Made by a program: the position numbers and the translations under genes. Of a stretch of DNA of 35,060 nt, positions 22,756 to 29,544 are shown piece by piece. Location: positions 1 to 35,060 of the forward strand of contig JAJYRE010000006.1 in the NCBI GenBank assembly GCA_021794235.1, read 5' to 3'. The stretch's first letter is position 1, and the number at the start of each line of letters is the position of its first letter. The notes under the pieces are model-generated. The model ran no database searches. It worked only from the letters and a program-made list of their open reading frames with translations, and was not told the DNA's origin. Source of the DNA: Nanobdellota archaeon. Lineage in GTDB: Archaea; Nanobdellota; Nanobdellia; Parvarchaeales; Parvarchaeaceae.

Positions 22756-24984
22756 ATGGGAAACAAGCTTGACGAAGTTCTAGAAGAGAAAACAAATTCT
22801 GTTGCATCTGAAATTCAGACTGATGCATCTGGACAAAATAAGTCCGGAAGACCTAAACTGAGATTATACCTGCTTTCTGAATTGGAGCTGGGAACTAAAT
22901 TGAGCGACCCCGAAGTACTTGCTAATGTAGGCGAGCTGATAAAGAATGATACTAAGCACATAGACGGAGTAGTCATAAACGGACTTATGGCGTACGTACC
23001 GGACAGATACAGCAGATGGAGGGGCGAGAGGCTCGACCTTATGGAAGACCACCTTCTCGAGAGATACGGACAGACTATATATGACCAGGTGAAGAGGGGA
23101 AAGAACGAGAGCAATTCCGTTGACGATCTTGTGGAGGCTACAAGATTAGGAAGGATAATGATGAGCCCGATAGTACAGCAGGCAAAGAAGAAGAACATAG
23201 ATATACACTGCATCGCGGGAAACACGGATTATAGAAATGTAAGAATGCTTATAGAGAGCCTTGAAAAACTTAACAAACGCAACATCTACAATGAAAACAA
23301 CAAGAACAATTCGAAAAAGAGGGGAAAGAATCTTAACACCTCTACGGATGAAGTAGAGAGGGTCCTATCATTCATACCGGACGGATATAAGTTCAAGGCG
23401 TCCAAATGGAAGAGCTCGGACAAAGATGGTATAAAGAACAAGGCAAACGAGATCTACCACAACATAATCGAAAACATTTTCAGGAACCAGAATGTACACG
23501 TATACAAGAGGTTCGAGAACTACGCTGGAGAAGACACCGGCGTAAAGCCGGAGGAGATAACGATAAACGGGCTGAAGGTCAAGGTATTCAATTCCATAAA
23601 CGGCCTTACCGTCGGACTCAATGAGGGTAAACCTAGCGACAGGATCCTTAAGATGGCGATCGAATACGCAAATATGGACGCCATGAGAGGCAGGCTAGGC
23701 GATGTTTACTTAACAGGAAACGGATCGGCAACGGAGTTTACAGCAGTGAATTACCAGAGCAGGGAAGACCCTGTTTTCATGTTTAATCAGGGTCCTCTGC
23801 TAGACATAGACAAACAGCTGAGGCTCAGGGCGAGCTTCAACAAGACGAGCGTCGCAAAGAGGCTGTCGCAGATCCAGGACAGCGGAGTTTCCATACTAAC
23901 TATAAACGAGGACGGCAGCCTAGAGATAGAGCACCTTGACATAACTGCACTCAGAAAGAAAATAAATCCGAGCAAACTGGAGAAGACTCTGTCAAAGGGT
24001 TCCATGTATGAGATGACACAGATATCCGACTGGCATGTAGGAAACGCAAAGGGCGACTACGAAGCAATGGAGAAGGTGCCTGACATTATGACGGGAAGCA
24101 TCGTACCGAGAAATTACAGATCACTTTTCGACGGCGGTGACATGCTTGACGGAGGAAACGACAAGGCACAGAGGACTGATATGTCCCTGCCGATAACTCC
24201 GACACCTGAAGAGATAAACTCAGAGCTGGAAAAGCTAAAGGATGAAAAGGACTACGTAACTCGCATAGAGAAATTCAAGGGTATAATGTCAAAGGCGCTA
24301 TACGGATACTCTGACATAGACTTGGGAAGACAGATGGACAGACTGGGAACTTACCTAAAGCCAATAGCAAAACAGGTTTCAAAGGTCTATGCGGTGGAGG
24401 GCAACCACGTCAAGAAGGCTACCGGAAACGGCAGCGAGAGCAGGCTAAAGAAATCGCTTTATCTTGACAACGGAGTGGAAGAAGTAATACTTCCGGATGA
24501 ACTCGAGGATGTAGAACAGAACCCTATGCTCGGCAGCTACAGCATGCTTATGTATCACAGCCCTGGATACAGGGGCGGTATAGATGCGAGAACCGCGCTG
24601 ATGTACATCGCTAGGGACACCGGACAGGACAACGTTGATGTTATAATGGCGGGCGACTGCCACGAGCCCGGAATAAATTACGGATTGAAATGGCATGGCT
24701 TCGGCGGTGATTACGTTAACGGCGAAGACAAGAAGGGAGAATGGAGGACAAGGATGGCTATGACAATCTCATCGCTGGAGAAGCGCACAAAGTTCGAAAA
24801 GAGCATAATCCACAAGATAGATTATACGAAGGGGATAAGCCAGCTTTACCTTCCTACAGATGACAGCATAGGCACGTCGTACAGCAGGTACAAATTTATA
24901 CCCGCACAGACGATACACGGCGAGATAAACGCCGCGGGCGGTTCCAGACTGCACAGGGCTTTGGATAGCATACTTTACAAGTGA
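22756..24984 (+). CDS. Large protein with two metallophosphoesterase-like halves
   Basis: A 742-aa protein I do not recognise as a named family. Seen: the C-terminal half has the calcineurin-like metallophosphoesterase motifs in order, SDWHVG (424-429), GDMLDGG (461-467), EGNHV (548-552), YHSPG (600-604) and AGDCHEP (632-638). The last replaces the usual GHxH by GDCH, and Val follows GNH instead of Asp/Glu. The N-terminal half repeats the same order in decayed form: LLSELELG (39-46), INGL (74-77), AGNTD (154-158) and LTGNGSATEF (319-328). An Asn/Lys-rich spacer (about 173-198) lies inside that half. So it looks like an internal duplication with one active and one inactive domain. There is no signal peptide or membrane helix. 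DP1 shows the same fold with an inactive partner architecture in eukaryotic relatives, but similarity to DP1 outside the motifs was not seen. It precedes the DHH gene. Confidence 0.75.
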   Translation: MGNKLDEVLEEKTNSVASEIQTDASGQNKSGRPKLRLYLLSELELGTKLSDPEVLANVGELIKNDTKHIDGVVINGLMAYVPDRYSRWRGERLDLMEDHLLERYGQTIYDQVKRGKNESNSVDDLVEATRLGRIMMSPIVQQAKKKNIDIHCIAGNTDYRNVRMLIESLEKLNKRNIYNENNKNNSKKRGKNLNTSTDEVERVLSFIPDGYKFKASKWKSSDKDGIKNKANEIYHNIIENIFRNQNVHVYKRFENYAGEDTGVKPEEITINGLKVKVFNSINGLTVGLNEGKPSDRILKMAIEYANMDAMRGRLGDVYLTGNGSATEFTAVNYQSREDPVFMFNQGPLLDIDKQLRLRASFNKTSVAKRLSQIQDSGVSILTINEDGSLEIEHLDITALRKKINPSKLEKTLSKGSMYEMTQISDWHVGNAKGDYEAMEKVPDIMTGSIVPRNYRSLFDGGDMLDGGNDKAQRTDMSLPITPTPEEINSELEKLKDEKDYVTRIEKFKGIMSKALYGYSDIDLGRQMDRLGTYLKPIAKQVSKVYAVEGNHVKKATGNGSESRLKKSLYLDNGVEEVILPDELEDVEQNPMLGSYSMLMYHSPGYRGGIDARTALMYIARDTGQDNVDVIMAGDCHEPGINYGLKWHGFGGDYVNGEDKKGEWRTRMAMTISSLEKRTKFEKSIIHKIDYTKGISQLYLPTDDSIGTSYSRYKFIPAQTIHGEINAAGGSRLHRALDSILYK

Positions 24985-24995
24985 ACGGCGATGCC

Positions 24996-25006
24996 AAATA
25001 TATATA
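24996..25006 (+). promoter_or_regulatory. TATA box of the DHH gene
   Basis: AAATATATATA is centred 29 nt before the ATG at 25030, so the DHH gene probably has its own promoter despite the 45-bp gap to the preceding gene. Confidence 0.55.
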
Positions 25007-25029
25007 GGATGCAGTAAATCTGTTCTGTT

Positions 25030-26088
25030 ATGAACGAAGAAGAAGCCGTGGATAGGATTATAGATTTCGCACGGAAGAACGACAACTTCACAGTCTTATA
25101 CCACCTGGATACGGACGGCATAGTCAGCGCAGCACTTCTCACTAAGGCCCTTGAAAAGCTTGGAAAGAAAGTTGTTGCTTACCGGCCGAGCAACTACGAG
25201 GATTTCGATACTATGGACCTGTCGGAGTATACAGATGATATATTCATATGCGATATGCAGCTCAGGGAGAAGTATTTCGGAATGTTTGGCGGGAAGAGGC
25301 TGTGCCTGATAGACCACCACGAACTTATTGACCCGGACGGCTTTGTCTACATAAATCCAAAGATGTGGGGCGACACTACATATACGCCTGCTTCTTTTCT
25401 TGTATACAGGATATTCAGGATGTTCATAGAAAAGTATGATTGGCTTTCCGCGGTCGGCTTGGTCGGGGACTCGGGAGGAAAGGAAAATTCTGAATTTGTT
25501 AAAAAGACAGCGGAACGCTACGACGTAAAACTCGGAAAGGACGAATACATGTATGATAACTCGTTCGGGGATGCCGCCAGCATGGTGGGGGCTATGACGA
25601 ACGTTTACGGAAGAAGCGGCGCTGAAGAAGCGCTTGGTATAGCGATAATGTGCGAATCGCTCGCAAGCCTGCTATCGAATAATACTCTGGTAACGGTAAA
25701 CAACATAGTCAATGATGAGTTGAGAAAGCTAAACGAAGAGTTCGAGGCTAAGAAGGAGAAGTACGGAATAATATACTTCTTCGAGATGGATCCGAAGTAC
25801 AAAAGGTACGGTTCTACGTTGGTGACGACTCTGAGCTTCAGGCCCGACTACTACGGGAACATACTCGTCTTTATGACGAAGATAAACCACAAGCTCATGA
25901 GGCTAAATATAAGGGCGAACGGGGTCGAAATAAGACTGCCGGACGTCCTAAGGGAGATATTCAAGAAAATAAAGGGGGAAGGAGGGGGTCACAACAAGGC
26001 ATCCGGAGGGTCTATAAACCTCAAAGACAGGGAAGAATTCAAAAAGCTCTTTATACTTGAAGTAAACAAACAGCTGGAGTCCTCTTAG
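25030..26088 (+). CDS. DHH/DHHA1 phosphoesterase, RecJ-like
   Basis: A 352-aa DHH-superfamily protein. Seen: motif I HLDTDGI (25-31), motif II ICDMQ, motif III DHHE near residue 97, motif IV LVGDSGG, and a C-terminal DHHA1 domain with GEGGGHNKASGG (about 317-328). These are the metal-binding residues of RecJ, GAN and nanoRNase-type phosphoesterases. Archaeal DHH proteins include the CMG-associated nuclease GAN and RNA-degrading enzymes; which applies cannot be told from this sequence. All metal ligands look intact. It has its own TATA box, and its last 4 bp overlap the convergent aEF1B stop. Confidence 0.88.
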   Translation: MNEEEAVDRIIDFARKNDNFTVLYHLDTDGIVSAALLTKALEKLGKKVVAYRPSNYEDFDTMDLSEYTDDIFICDMQLREKYFGMFGGKRLCLIDHHELIDPDGFVYINPKMWGDTTYTPASFLVYRIFRMFIEKYDWLSAVGLVGDSGGKENSEFVKKTAERYDVKLGKDEYMYDNSFGDAASMVGAMTNVYGRSGAEEALGIAIMCESLASLLSNNTLVTVNNIVNDELRKLNEEFEAKKEKYGIIYFFEMDPKYKRYGSTLVTTLSFRPDYYGNILVFMTKINHKLMRLNIRANGVEIRLPDVLREIFKKIKGEGGGHNKASGGSINLKDREEFKKLFILEVNKQLESS

Positions 26089-26354
26089 AAATCGGCAGCC
26101 CTTGTCAGTTCTATTATGTCAAGGCTTGCGTCCTTGAACTCAGAAAAGCCTTCCTCTAGCTTCGTGGTTCCCGCGTCCTCTTCAACTATAAGTGTTATCA
26201 TGATTACCGTCAATCCGAATGCTAGAGGCTGGGATTCCGTCTTGTAGACCTCGCCGTATTTTGCAAGGAATTCCTTTATCTTTCCGGTAAGCTCCTCTAT
26301 ATTCTGCGAAGTATCCTTCGGTAGCGCCTTTATCTTCAAAACGACCTTTGCCAT
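26085..26354 (-). CDS. Elongation factor aEF1B
   Basis: An 89-aa nucleotide-exchange factor for aEF1A. Seen: MAKVVLKIKALPKDT at the start, a ferredoxin-like beta-alpha-beta core, then LAFGLTVIMITLIVEED near the middle and the C-terminal ELTRAADF, matching archaeal EF-1 beta in length and pattern. I set the start at ATG 26354 because the upstream extension of the frame overlaps the zinc-ribbon gene and lacks homology. The start is 2 nt behind the stop of the zinc-ribbon gene, a conserved archaeal pair. The stop overlaps the convergent DHH gene by 4 bp. Confidence 0.92.
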   Translation of the reverse strand: MAKVVLKIKALPKDTSQNIEELTGKIKEFLAKYGEVYKTESQPLAFGLTVIMITLIVEEDAGTTKLEEGFSEFKDASLDIIELTRAADF

Positions 26355-26356
26355 GT

Positions 26357-26545
26357 TCACGGACCCAGGAAACCGCAGACTCTGCAGGCGTATTGTACTC
26401 CCCTGCTTCTGCACTTCCCGCACCTTGCTATCTGTGATGAGCAGTTAGGGCACTTGAAAGTTACGGAGTTCTCAACCGCAACTATGTTCCTACCGCATGA
26501 ATTGCAAAAATTACCGACTGTTTCTGTCGATTCAGTTTCTGTCAT
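26357..26545 (-). CDS. Zinc-ribbon protein, HVO_2753-like
   Basis: A 62-aa protein with four CxxC pairs: CNSC, CPNC, CGKC and CRVC, the last followed by GFLGP at the terminus. The spacing and the FKCPNC ... ARCGKCRSRG ... YACRVCGF layout match the archaeal small zinc-ribbon family (COG2888/HVO_2753 type), often described as RNA-binding; the haloarchaeal member is linked to swarming and biofilm formation. Here it is translated just ahead of aEF1B with a 2-nt gap, so a translation-related role is plausible (inference). The first 12 residues (Thr/Glu-rich) are an unstructured tail. Confidence 0.9.
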   Translation of the reverse strand: MTETESTETVGNFCNSCGRNIVAVENSVTFKCPNCSSQIARCGKCRSRGVQYACRVCGFLGP

Positions 26546-26569
26546 TTGTTAATGTTGTATAGAGTCCTA

Positions 26570-26577
26570 TTTATATG
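26570..26577 (+). promoter_or_regulatory. TATA box of pth2
   Basis: TTTATATG is centred 25-26 nt before the ATG at 26599. The in-frame ATG at 26575 lies inside this box and so cannot be the start, which fixes the downstream start. Confidence 0.6.
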
Positions 26578-26598
26578 TTTCTACGATATATCAATATT

Positions 26599-26967
26599 AT
26601 GAAAATATCCGGACGAAAAATAAAGCAGGTGCTCATAGTCAGGAAGGACCTGGATATGGGTGCGGGGAAGATGATTGCACAGGCTTCGCACGCGAGCCTT
26701 ATGAGTTTTCTCGCCGTTTCGTCCAAGTATCCTGAAGTAGCCAAGAGCTGGCTGGATGCCGGTGAGACAAAAATAGTCCTAAAAACAAGGACGGAAGAAG
26801 AGTTCGAAGACATAAAAAAGAAATTGAAGGTCAGCGGCGTGCCGTTCAAGGTTGTCAGGGACGCCGGACAGACCCAGGTGCCGCCGAATACGGAGACTGC
26901 AATAGGTATAGGCCCGTACTATGAAAGCGAACTTGACAGGGTAACAGGAAAGCTGAAACTCCTATGA
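26599..26967 (+). CDS. pth2: Peptidyl-tRNA hydrolase Pth2
   Basis: A 122-aa archaeal/eukaryotic-type hydrolase that frees tRNA from stalled peptidyl-tRNA. Seen: IKQVLIVRKDLDMGAGKMIAQASHAS, split around residues 8-33, with the active-site GKMIAQASHA segment, KIVLKTRTEEEFEDIKKK, and VVRDAGQTQVPPNTETAIGIGP, with the conserved D-A-G-x-T-x-x-x-x-x-T pattern. The length is right for Pth2. The in-frame ATG at 26575 would add eight residues but lies in the promoter, so I chose 26599. The next gene overlaps the stop by 4 bp (ATGA), indicating translational coupling. Confidence 0.94.
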   Translation: MKISGRKIKQVLIVRKDLDMGAGKMIAQASHASLMSFLAVSSKYPEVAKSWLDAGETKIVLKTRTEEEFEDIKKKLKVSGVPFKVVRDAGQTQVPPNTETAIGIGPYYESELDRVTGKLKLL

Positions 26968-27296
26968 CAAACATAATCTCGGTTATACTCAGCATAATGT
27001 ACGTCAACGATCCTCTGATGTTCTACCTTTTCCTGGCTTTCATAATCATAGGAATAGTCCTGACATACCTCTACAGGCTTGAGGTCGGGCTCGGTGTAAC
27101 CGCTATAATATCCGCACTTTTCTACTACGGCGATATTTTCATGCCGTGGATATACATGCCACTTGTAGGCTCCATAGTCCTTTTAGTGCTCAGCATAATC
27201 GGGGTGAAGGAAGTGACCAGATACATGAAAAACTTCGTGAACTGGTTCTACCTGAGAAGGCTCAGCAGGAAGCCGGCAAGCACAAAGAAAACATAA
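26964..27296 (+). CDS. Small membrane protein coupled to pth2
   Basis: A 110-aa protein with three hydrophobic segments (about residues 18-37, 42-58 and 62-81) and a strongly basic C-terminal tail (RRLSRKPASTKKT) expected in the cytosol. I recognise no family. It overlaps pth2 by 4 bp, so it is translated from the same mRNA. The basic tail could bind RNA or the ribosome, but that is only a suggestion from the neighbour. The tRNA-Gly gene on the other strand begins directly after it. Confidence 0.75.
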   Translation: MTNIISVILSIMYVNDPLMFYLFLAFIIIGIVLTYLYRLEVGLGVTAIISALFYYGDIFMPWIYMPLVGSIVLLVLSIIGVKEVTRYMKNFVNWFYLRRLSRKPASTKKT

Positions 27297-27300
27297 AGAC

Positions 27301-27384
27301 TGCATCGATCGGGATTCGGACCCGAGTTTCCACCGATCTGCTTTTGATTGGCAGGGTGGTGTCTTACCACTGGACTATCGATGC
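27301..27384 (-). tRNA. tRNA-Gly (GCC) with a 13-nt intron
   Basis: An 84-nt gene, 71 nt after splicing, without encoded CCA. Acceptor GCATCGA/TCGATGC is fully paired; anticodon stem CCACC/GGTGG; the mature loop reads CTGCCAC with anticodon GCC (27350-27352); T-stem TCGGG/CCCGA; discriminator A. The 20 bases between the anticodon stems are resolved by removing 13 nt after position 37. The T-loop is TCCGAAT, so position 55 is C (27319) instead of the almost universal T (pseudouridine 55). The variable loop is AAAC. Identity as Gly fits the classic CTGCCAC loop. Confidence 0.9.
27336..27348 (-). other. tRNA-Gly intron (13 nt, between positions 37 and 38)
   Basis: The intron reads ATCAAAAGCAGAT on the gene strand. 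Exon bases CTGC pair with intron GCAG to give the 4-bp central helix, with 3-nt bulges CAA and ATC; cutting after the second base of each bulge yields exactly the canonical anticodon loop. The inner helix is almost absent (6-nt loop), so this is a relaxed bulge-helix-bulge motif. Confidence 0.8.
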
Positions 27385-27461
27385 ATATTACTTCTAAACA
27401 AAGTCATTGTTTAAATGACTTTTTTATTTATTATAATAATCTGTACGTTTAATATAAAAAT

Positions 27462-27890
27462 ATGCAGGATGGACAGGACTGGAGGGATTTCGAGAACGCG
27501 GTCGGGGACATATTCGACGAATTCGGGTATAGGACTGAAAGGAACGTAAATTTCAAGACAGCCAGAAGGTTCCAGATAGACCTTATCGCCTACGACAGGA
27601 TGAGGGCGTTCTTTGTCGACTGCAAGGACCATTTTTACATCAGCCCATCAAAGGAGGAGGAGTTTATAATACAGCAGAATGCCAGGATGCTAAACTACGT
27701 GAAGCAGAACGGGGAATTCGCAGGGAAAAGGAATATATCCCTGCTGGTTACCAGATACAGGACAAATTCGCTCATGGAGCACACAGAGGGAATCGGGAAG
27801 ATACTTGCGGTGGATATAAACAGCCTGCCGGAGCTTCTTAGCAACCTGCACCTGTACGAGAGCGAACTCCTGTCTATGAAGGATATCTGA
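27462..27890 (+). CDS. PD-(D/E)XK nuclease-like protein
   Basis: A 142-aa protein of the restriction-endonuclease-like fold. Seen: an N-terminal helix with E11 (WRDFENAVGDIFDEFGY), then RRFQIDLIAYDRMRAFFVDCKDH (36-58 in pieces), which gives the catalytic D40 and D53-x-K55, followed by a helix with QQNARMLNYVKQ and a strand NISLLVTRYR. This is the Mrr/archaeal endonuclease-like core without other domains. Small archaeal members act on DNA or RNA; the substrate is unknown. It starts behind tRNA-Gly, and its stop abuts the PCNA gene stop with no gap (27890/27891). An AT-rich promoter-like stretch precedes it. Confidence 0.82.
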   Translation: MQDGQDWRDFENAVGDIFDEFGYRTERNVNFKTARRFQIDLIAYDRMRAFFVDCKDHFYISPSKEEEFIIQQNARMLNYVKQNGEFAGKRNISLLVTRYRTNSLMEHTEGIGKILAVDINSLPELLSNLHLYESELLSMKDI

Positions 27891-28634
27891 TTACTCCAGT
27901 CTGTTTGCCAGTATAAACGACAGAACCGCATCCTTGTTTATCAGTTCGTATTCCACTTTAAGCGGATAGTTGTTTGACAGCATTACCTTTATAGGCCTGT
28001 CCGGATCGGCGACGTTGAGGAACTTTGAAAGGTATTCTATCGAGTATTTCGCCCTCGTCATTCCCTCGGACTTTACGTTAAGGAGCTCCTTGTTCTCATT
28101 CATCGATATCTCCTGCGAGAATTCCTTCTCCTCGCTCCTCGAACTTAGCATAAGGCGCATTCCGTCCACTGTAAAGTAAATAGAATCGTCCACGAGGCTG
28201 GCCGCCTTTATGGATTCCTTCAGAGCAGAACTCACCAGCATGGCTTCGGCTGTGAAATTCAGCTGCGGCACCTTCTGTGCGGTGTAATTCTCATCTATCA
28301 GGGGGATCGTGAAATGGAGCCTGGATTTTCCCCTTATGTCTATCTCCAATCTGTTCTTTGAATCCTTGAATTTGGCCTTGTCCTCCTTCTTCATCATCTT
28401 TAGTATGCTGTTAAGGTCGTCTAGCGAAACCGACAGTTTTATCTCCTTGTCGACGTTGAAAGTGGAGAATATGTTCTTGTTTCCCTCGAAAAGGACCATA
28501 GCTATGTTTGCAGGGTCCATCGCCTTTATCGTGAATCCGTCCTGGTTAAAGTCGAGCGATACGTCGGACATCAGGCTACCTATCGTGTCCATCATTCTCT
28601 TAAAAAACTCGATATCCTTGAACTCAACTTCCAT
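27891..28634 (-). CDS. pcn: Sliding clamp PCNA
   Basis: The 247-aa DNA polymerase sliding clamp, which forms a ring on DNA and tethers PolD and other enzymes. Seen: the two-domain repeated fold, with FKRMMDTIGSLMSDVSLDF at the start, FTIKAMDPANIAMVLF, an interdomain connecting stretch near LIDENYTAQKVPQL (about 116-129), and the C-terminal PLKVEYELINKDAVLSFILANRLE. The length is typical. The C-terminal PIP peptide of DP2 in this window is a natural ligand. Its start lies inside the 3' end of the OB-fold gene (11-bp overlap), so its translation is coupled to that gene. Confidence 0.95.
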   Translation of the reverse strand: MEVEFKDIEFFKRMMDTIGSLMSDVSLDFNQDGFTIKAMDPANIAMVLFEGNKNIFSTFNVDKEIKLSVSLDDLNSILKMMKKEDKAKFKDSKNRLEIDIRGKSRLHFTIPLIDENYTAQKVPQLNFTAEAMLVSSALKESIKAASLVDDSIYFTVDGMRLMLSSRSEEKEFSQEISMNENKELLNVKSEGMTRAKYSIEYLSKFLNVADPDRPIKVMLSNNYPLKVEYELINKDAVLSFILANRLE

Positions 28635-28959
28635 AATTTAATAGTTCGCTCCTAATCTTTAAATACTTGTTGTAATTATTGTAGTCTTCGGAGCTTATAG
28701 TCTGCACAGAATCGGTTCTTATCTCAAAATCCTCCTTTGTGTCTCCCGGCGCAACCTTACCGGTCACCACTACAATGTCGCCTGTCTTTACCCGCGGCGC
28801 TCCGGAGGCAGGTGGGAGGCATTTTACCTTTTTGTCCCCGTCTACTACGTCAAACATCCCTATCTCGTCCATTCCTATTATCTTTCCGACGAATCGTACC
28901 CTGACGTCTTCTGATGTTATTGAAGCCAGTGATTTATCTGATATTACTGCGTTTTCCAT
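28624..28959 (-). CDS. OB-fold nucleic-acid-binding protein upstream of PCNA
   Basis: A 111-aa protein. Seen: about five predicted beta strands, VRVRFVGKIIGMD, MFDVVDGDKKVKCLPP, GDIVVVTGKVAPG and FEIRTDSVQTI, in the order of a single OB-fold of the RPA/tRNA-anticodon type, followed by a helix YNNYNKYLKIRSELLNYG. There is no zinc finger and no second OB-fold. I infer a small single-stranded DNA-binding protein or RPA-like subunit. It overlaps the PCNA start by 11 bp and starts directly behind the stop of the secreted-protein gene. The alternative is an RNA-binding OB protein. Family identity needs profile comparison. Confidence 0.75.
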   Translation of the reverse strand: MENAVISDKSLASITSEDVRVRFVGKIIGMDEIGMFDVVDGDKKVKCLPPASGAPRVKTGDIVVVTGKVAPGDTKEDFEIRTDSVQTISSEDYNNYNKYLKIRSELLNYGS

Positions 28960-29436
28960 CTAAGCCGATGAGTTTGTTGAATTGTTTACTACGTTTATGT
29001 CTATTCTGAATGTTTTTGACAGTATCGGGCATGAACCGTACTTTGCAGTTACGTTGGCCACCACAGGGTACGTGCCGGCCTTTGTCGGCGAGTATACCCC
29101 GAATGAGGTATAGTTGAACTGACCTGGGCTCTGCGGTATAGGATTTGCACTCCGTATTGTGAAAGGCGCACTGGAATTAACAGGCACTACATTAAGGCCA
29201 AGGGTATATGTGACGTTGCCGGTGTTTGTAGCGTGCACGCTCATGAATGGGACGTTGCTGGAGCCCAGTGGAACTGTCAAGCTGGTGCCAGTAGAGGCGG
29301 AAAAGTTGAGGTTTATTGCACCGCAGTTTATGGATTGAGGCTGTGAAACGGAAGTTGATAGGGTCCCGGACAATACGAACAGCATGCACAAAAGTGCTGC
29401 TGACCCGACCATGATATATATCTGGCTATTTTTCAT
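28960..29436 (-). CDS. Secreted or membrane-anchored beta-rich protein
   Basis: A 158-aa protein. Seen: an N-terminal hydrophobic helix (about residues 7-28, IYIMVGSAALLCMLFVLSGT), a signal peptide or anchor, then a Ser/Thr/Asn-rich domain with several N-glycosylation-type sequons (NVT, NSS, NYT, NST) and two cysteines (C38, C135) that could form a disulfide outside the cell. The pattern of alternating strands (VHATNTGNVTYTLGLNVVP ... AGTYPVVANVTAKYG) suggests an immunoglobulin-like or CARDB-like fold. It is the first gene of the OB-fold/PCNA operon and its stop directly abuts the OB-fold ATG. I do not recognise the family; a link to replication is not apparent. Confidence 0.75.
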   Translation of the reverse strand: MKNSQIYIMVGSAALLCMLFVLSGTLSTSVSQPQSINCGAINLNFSASTGTSLTVPLGSSNVPFMSVHATNTGNVTYTLGLNVVPVNSSAPFTIRSANPIPQSPGQFNYTSFGVYSPTKAGTYPVVANVTAKYGSCPILSKTFRIDINVVNNSTNSSA

Positions 29437-29515
29437 ACATCATATTAAGATTCGAATATTAATAAGCGTTGCCAAAAAGATGCCTTGCTCGGTACAACGA
29501 GATAAGCGATTAATC

Positions 29516-29523
29516 TATAAATA
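29516..29523 (+). promoter_or_regulatory. TATA box of the eno operon
   Basis: TATAAATA is centred 25-26 nt before the enolase ATG at 29545, giving a leaderless transcript for the operon eno, rps2, DUF192, PP-loop gene, rnj. Confidence 0.6.
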
Positions 29524-29544
29524 AAACAAATGAATTTTTAAGTA

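Noticed and set aside
29490-29506. CTCG/CGAG mini-hairpin upstream of eno as a possible riboswitch
   Set aside because: Only 4 bp with a 6-nt loop, and it lies upstream of the TATA box, so it would not be in the transcript.
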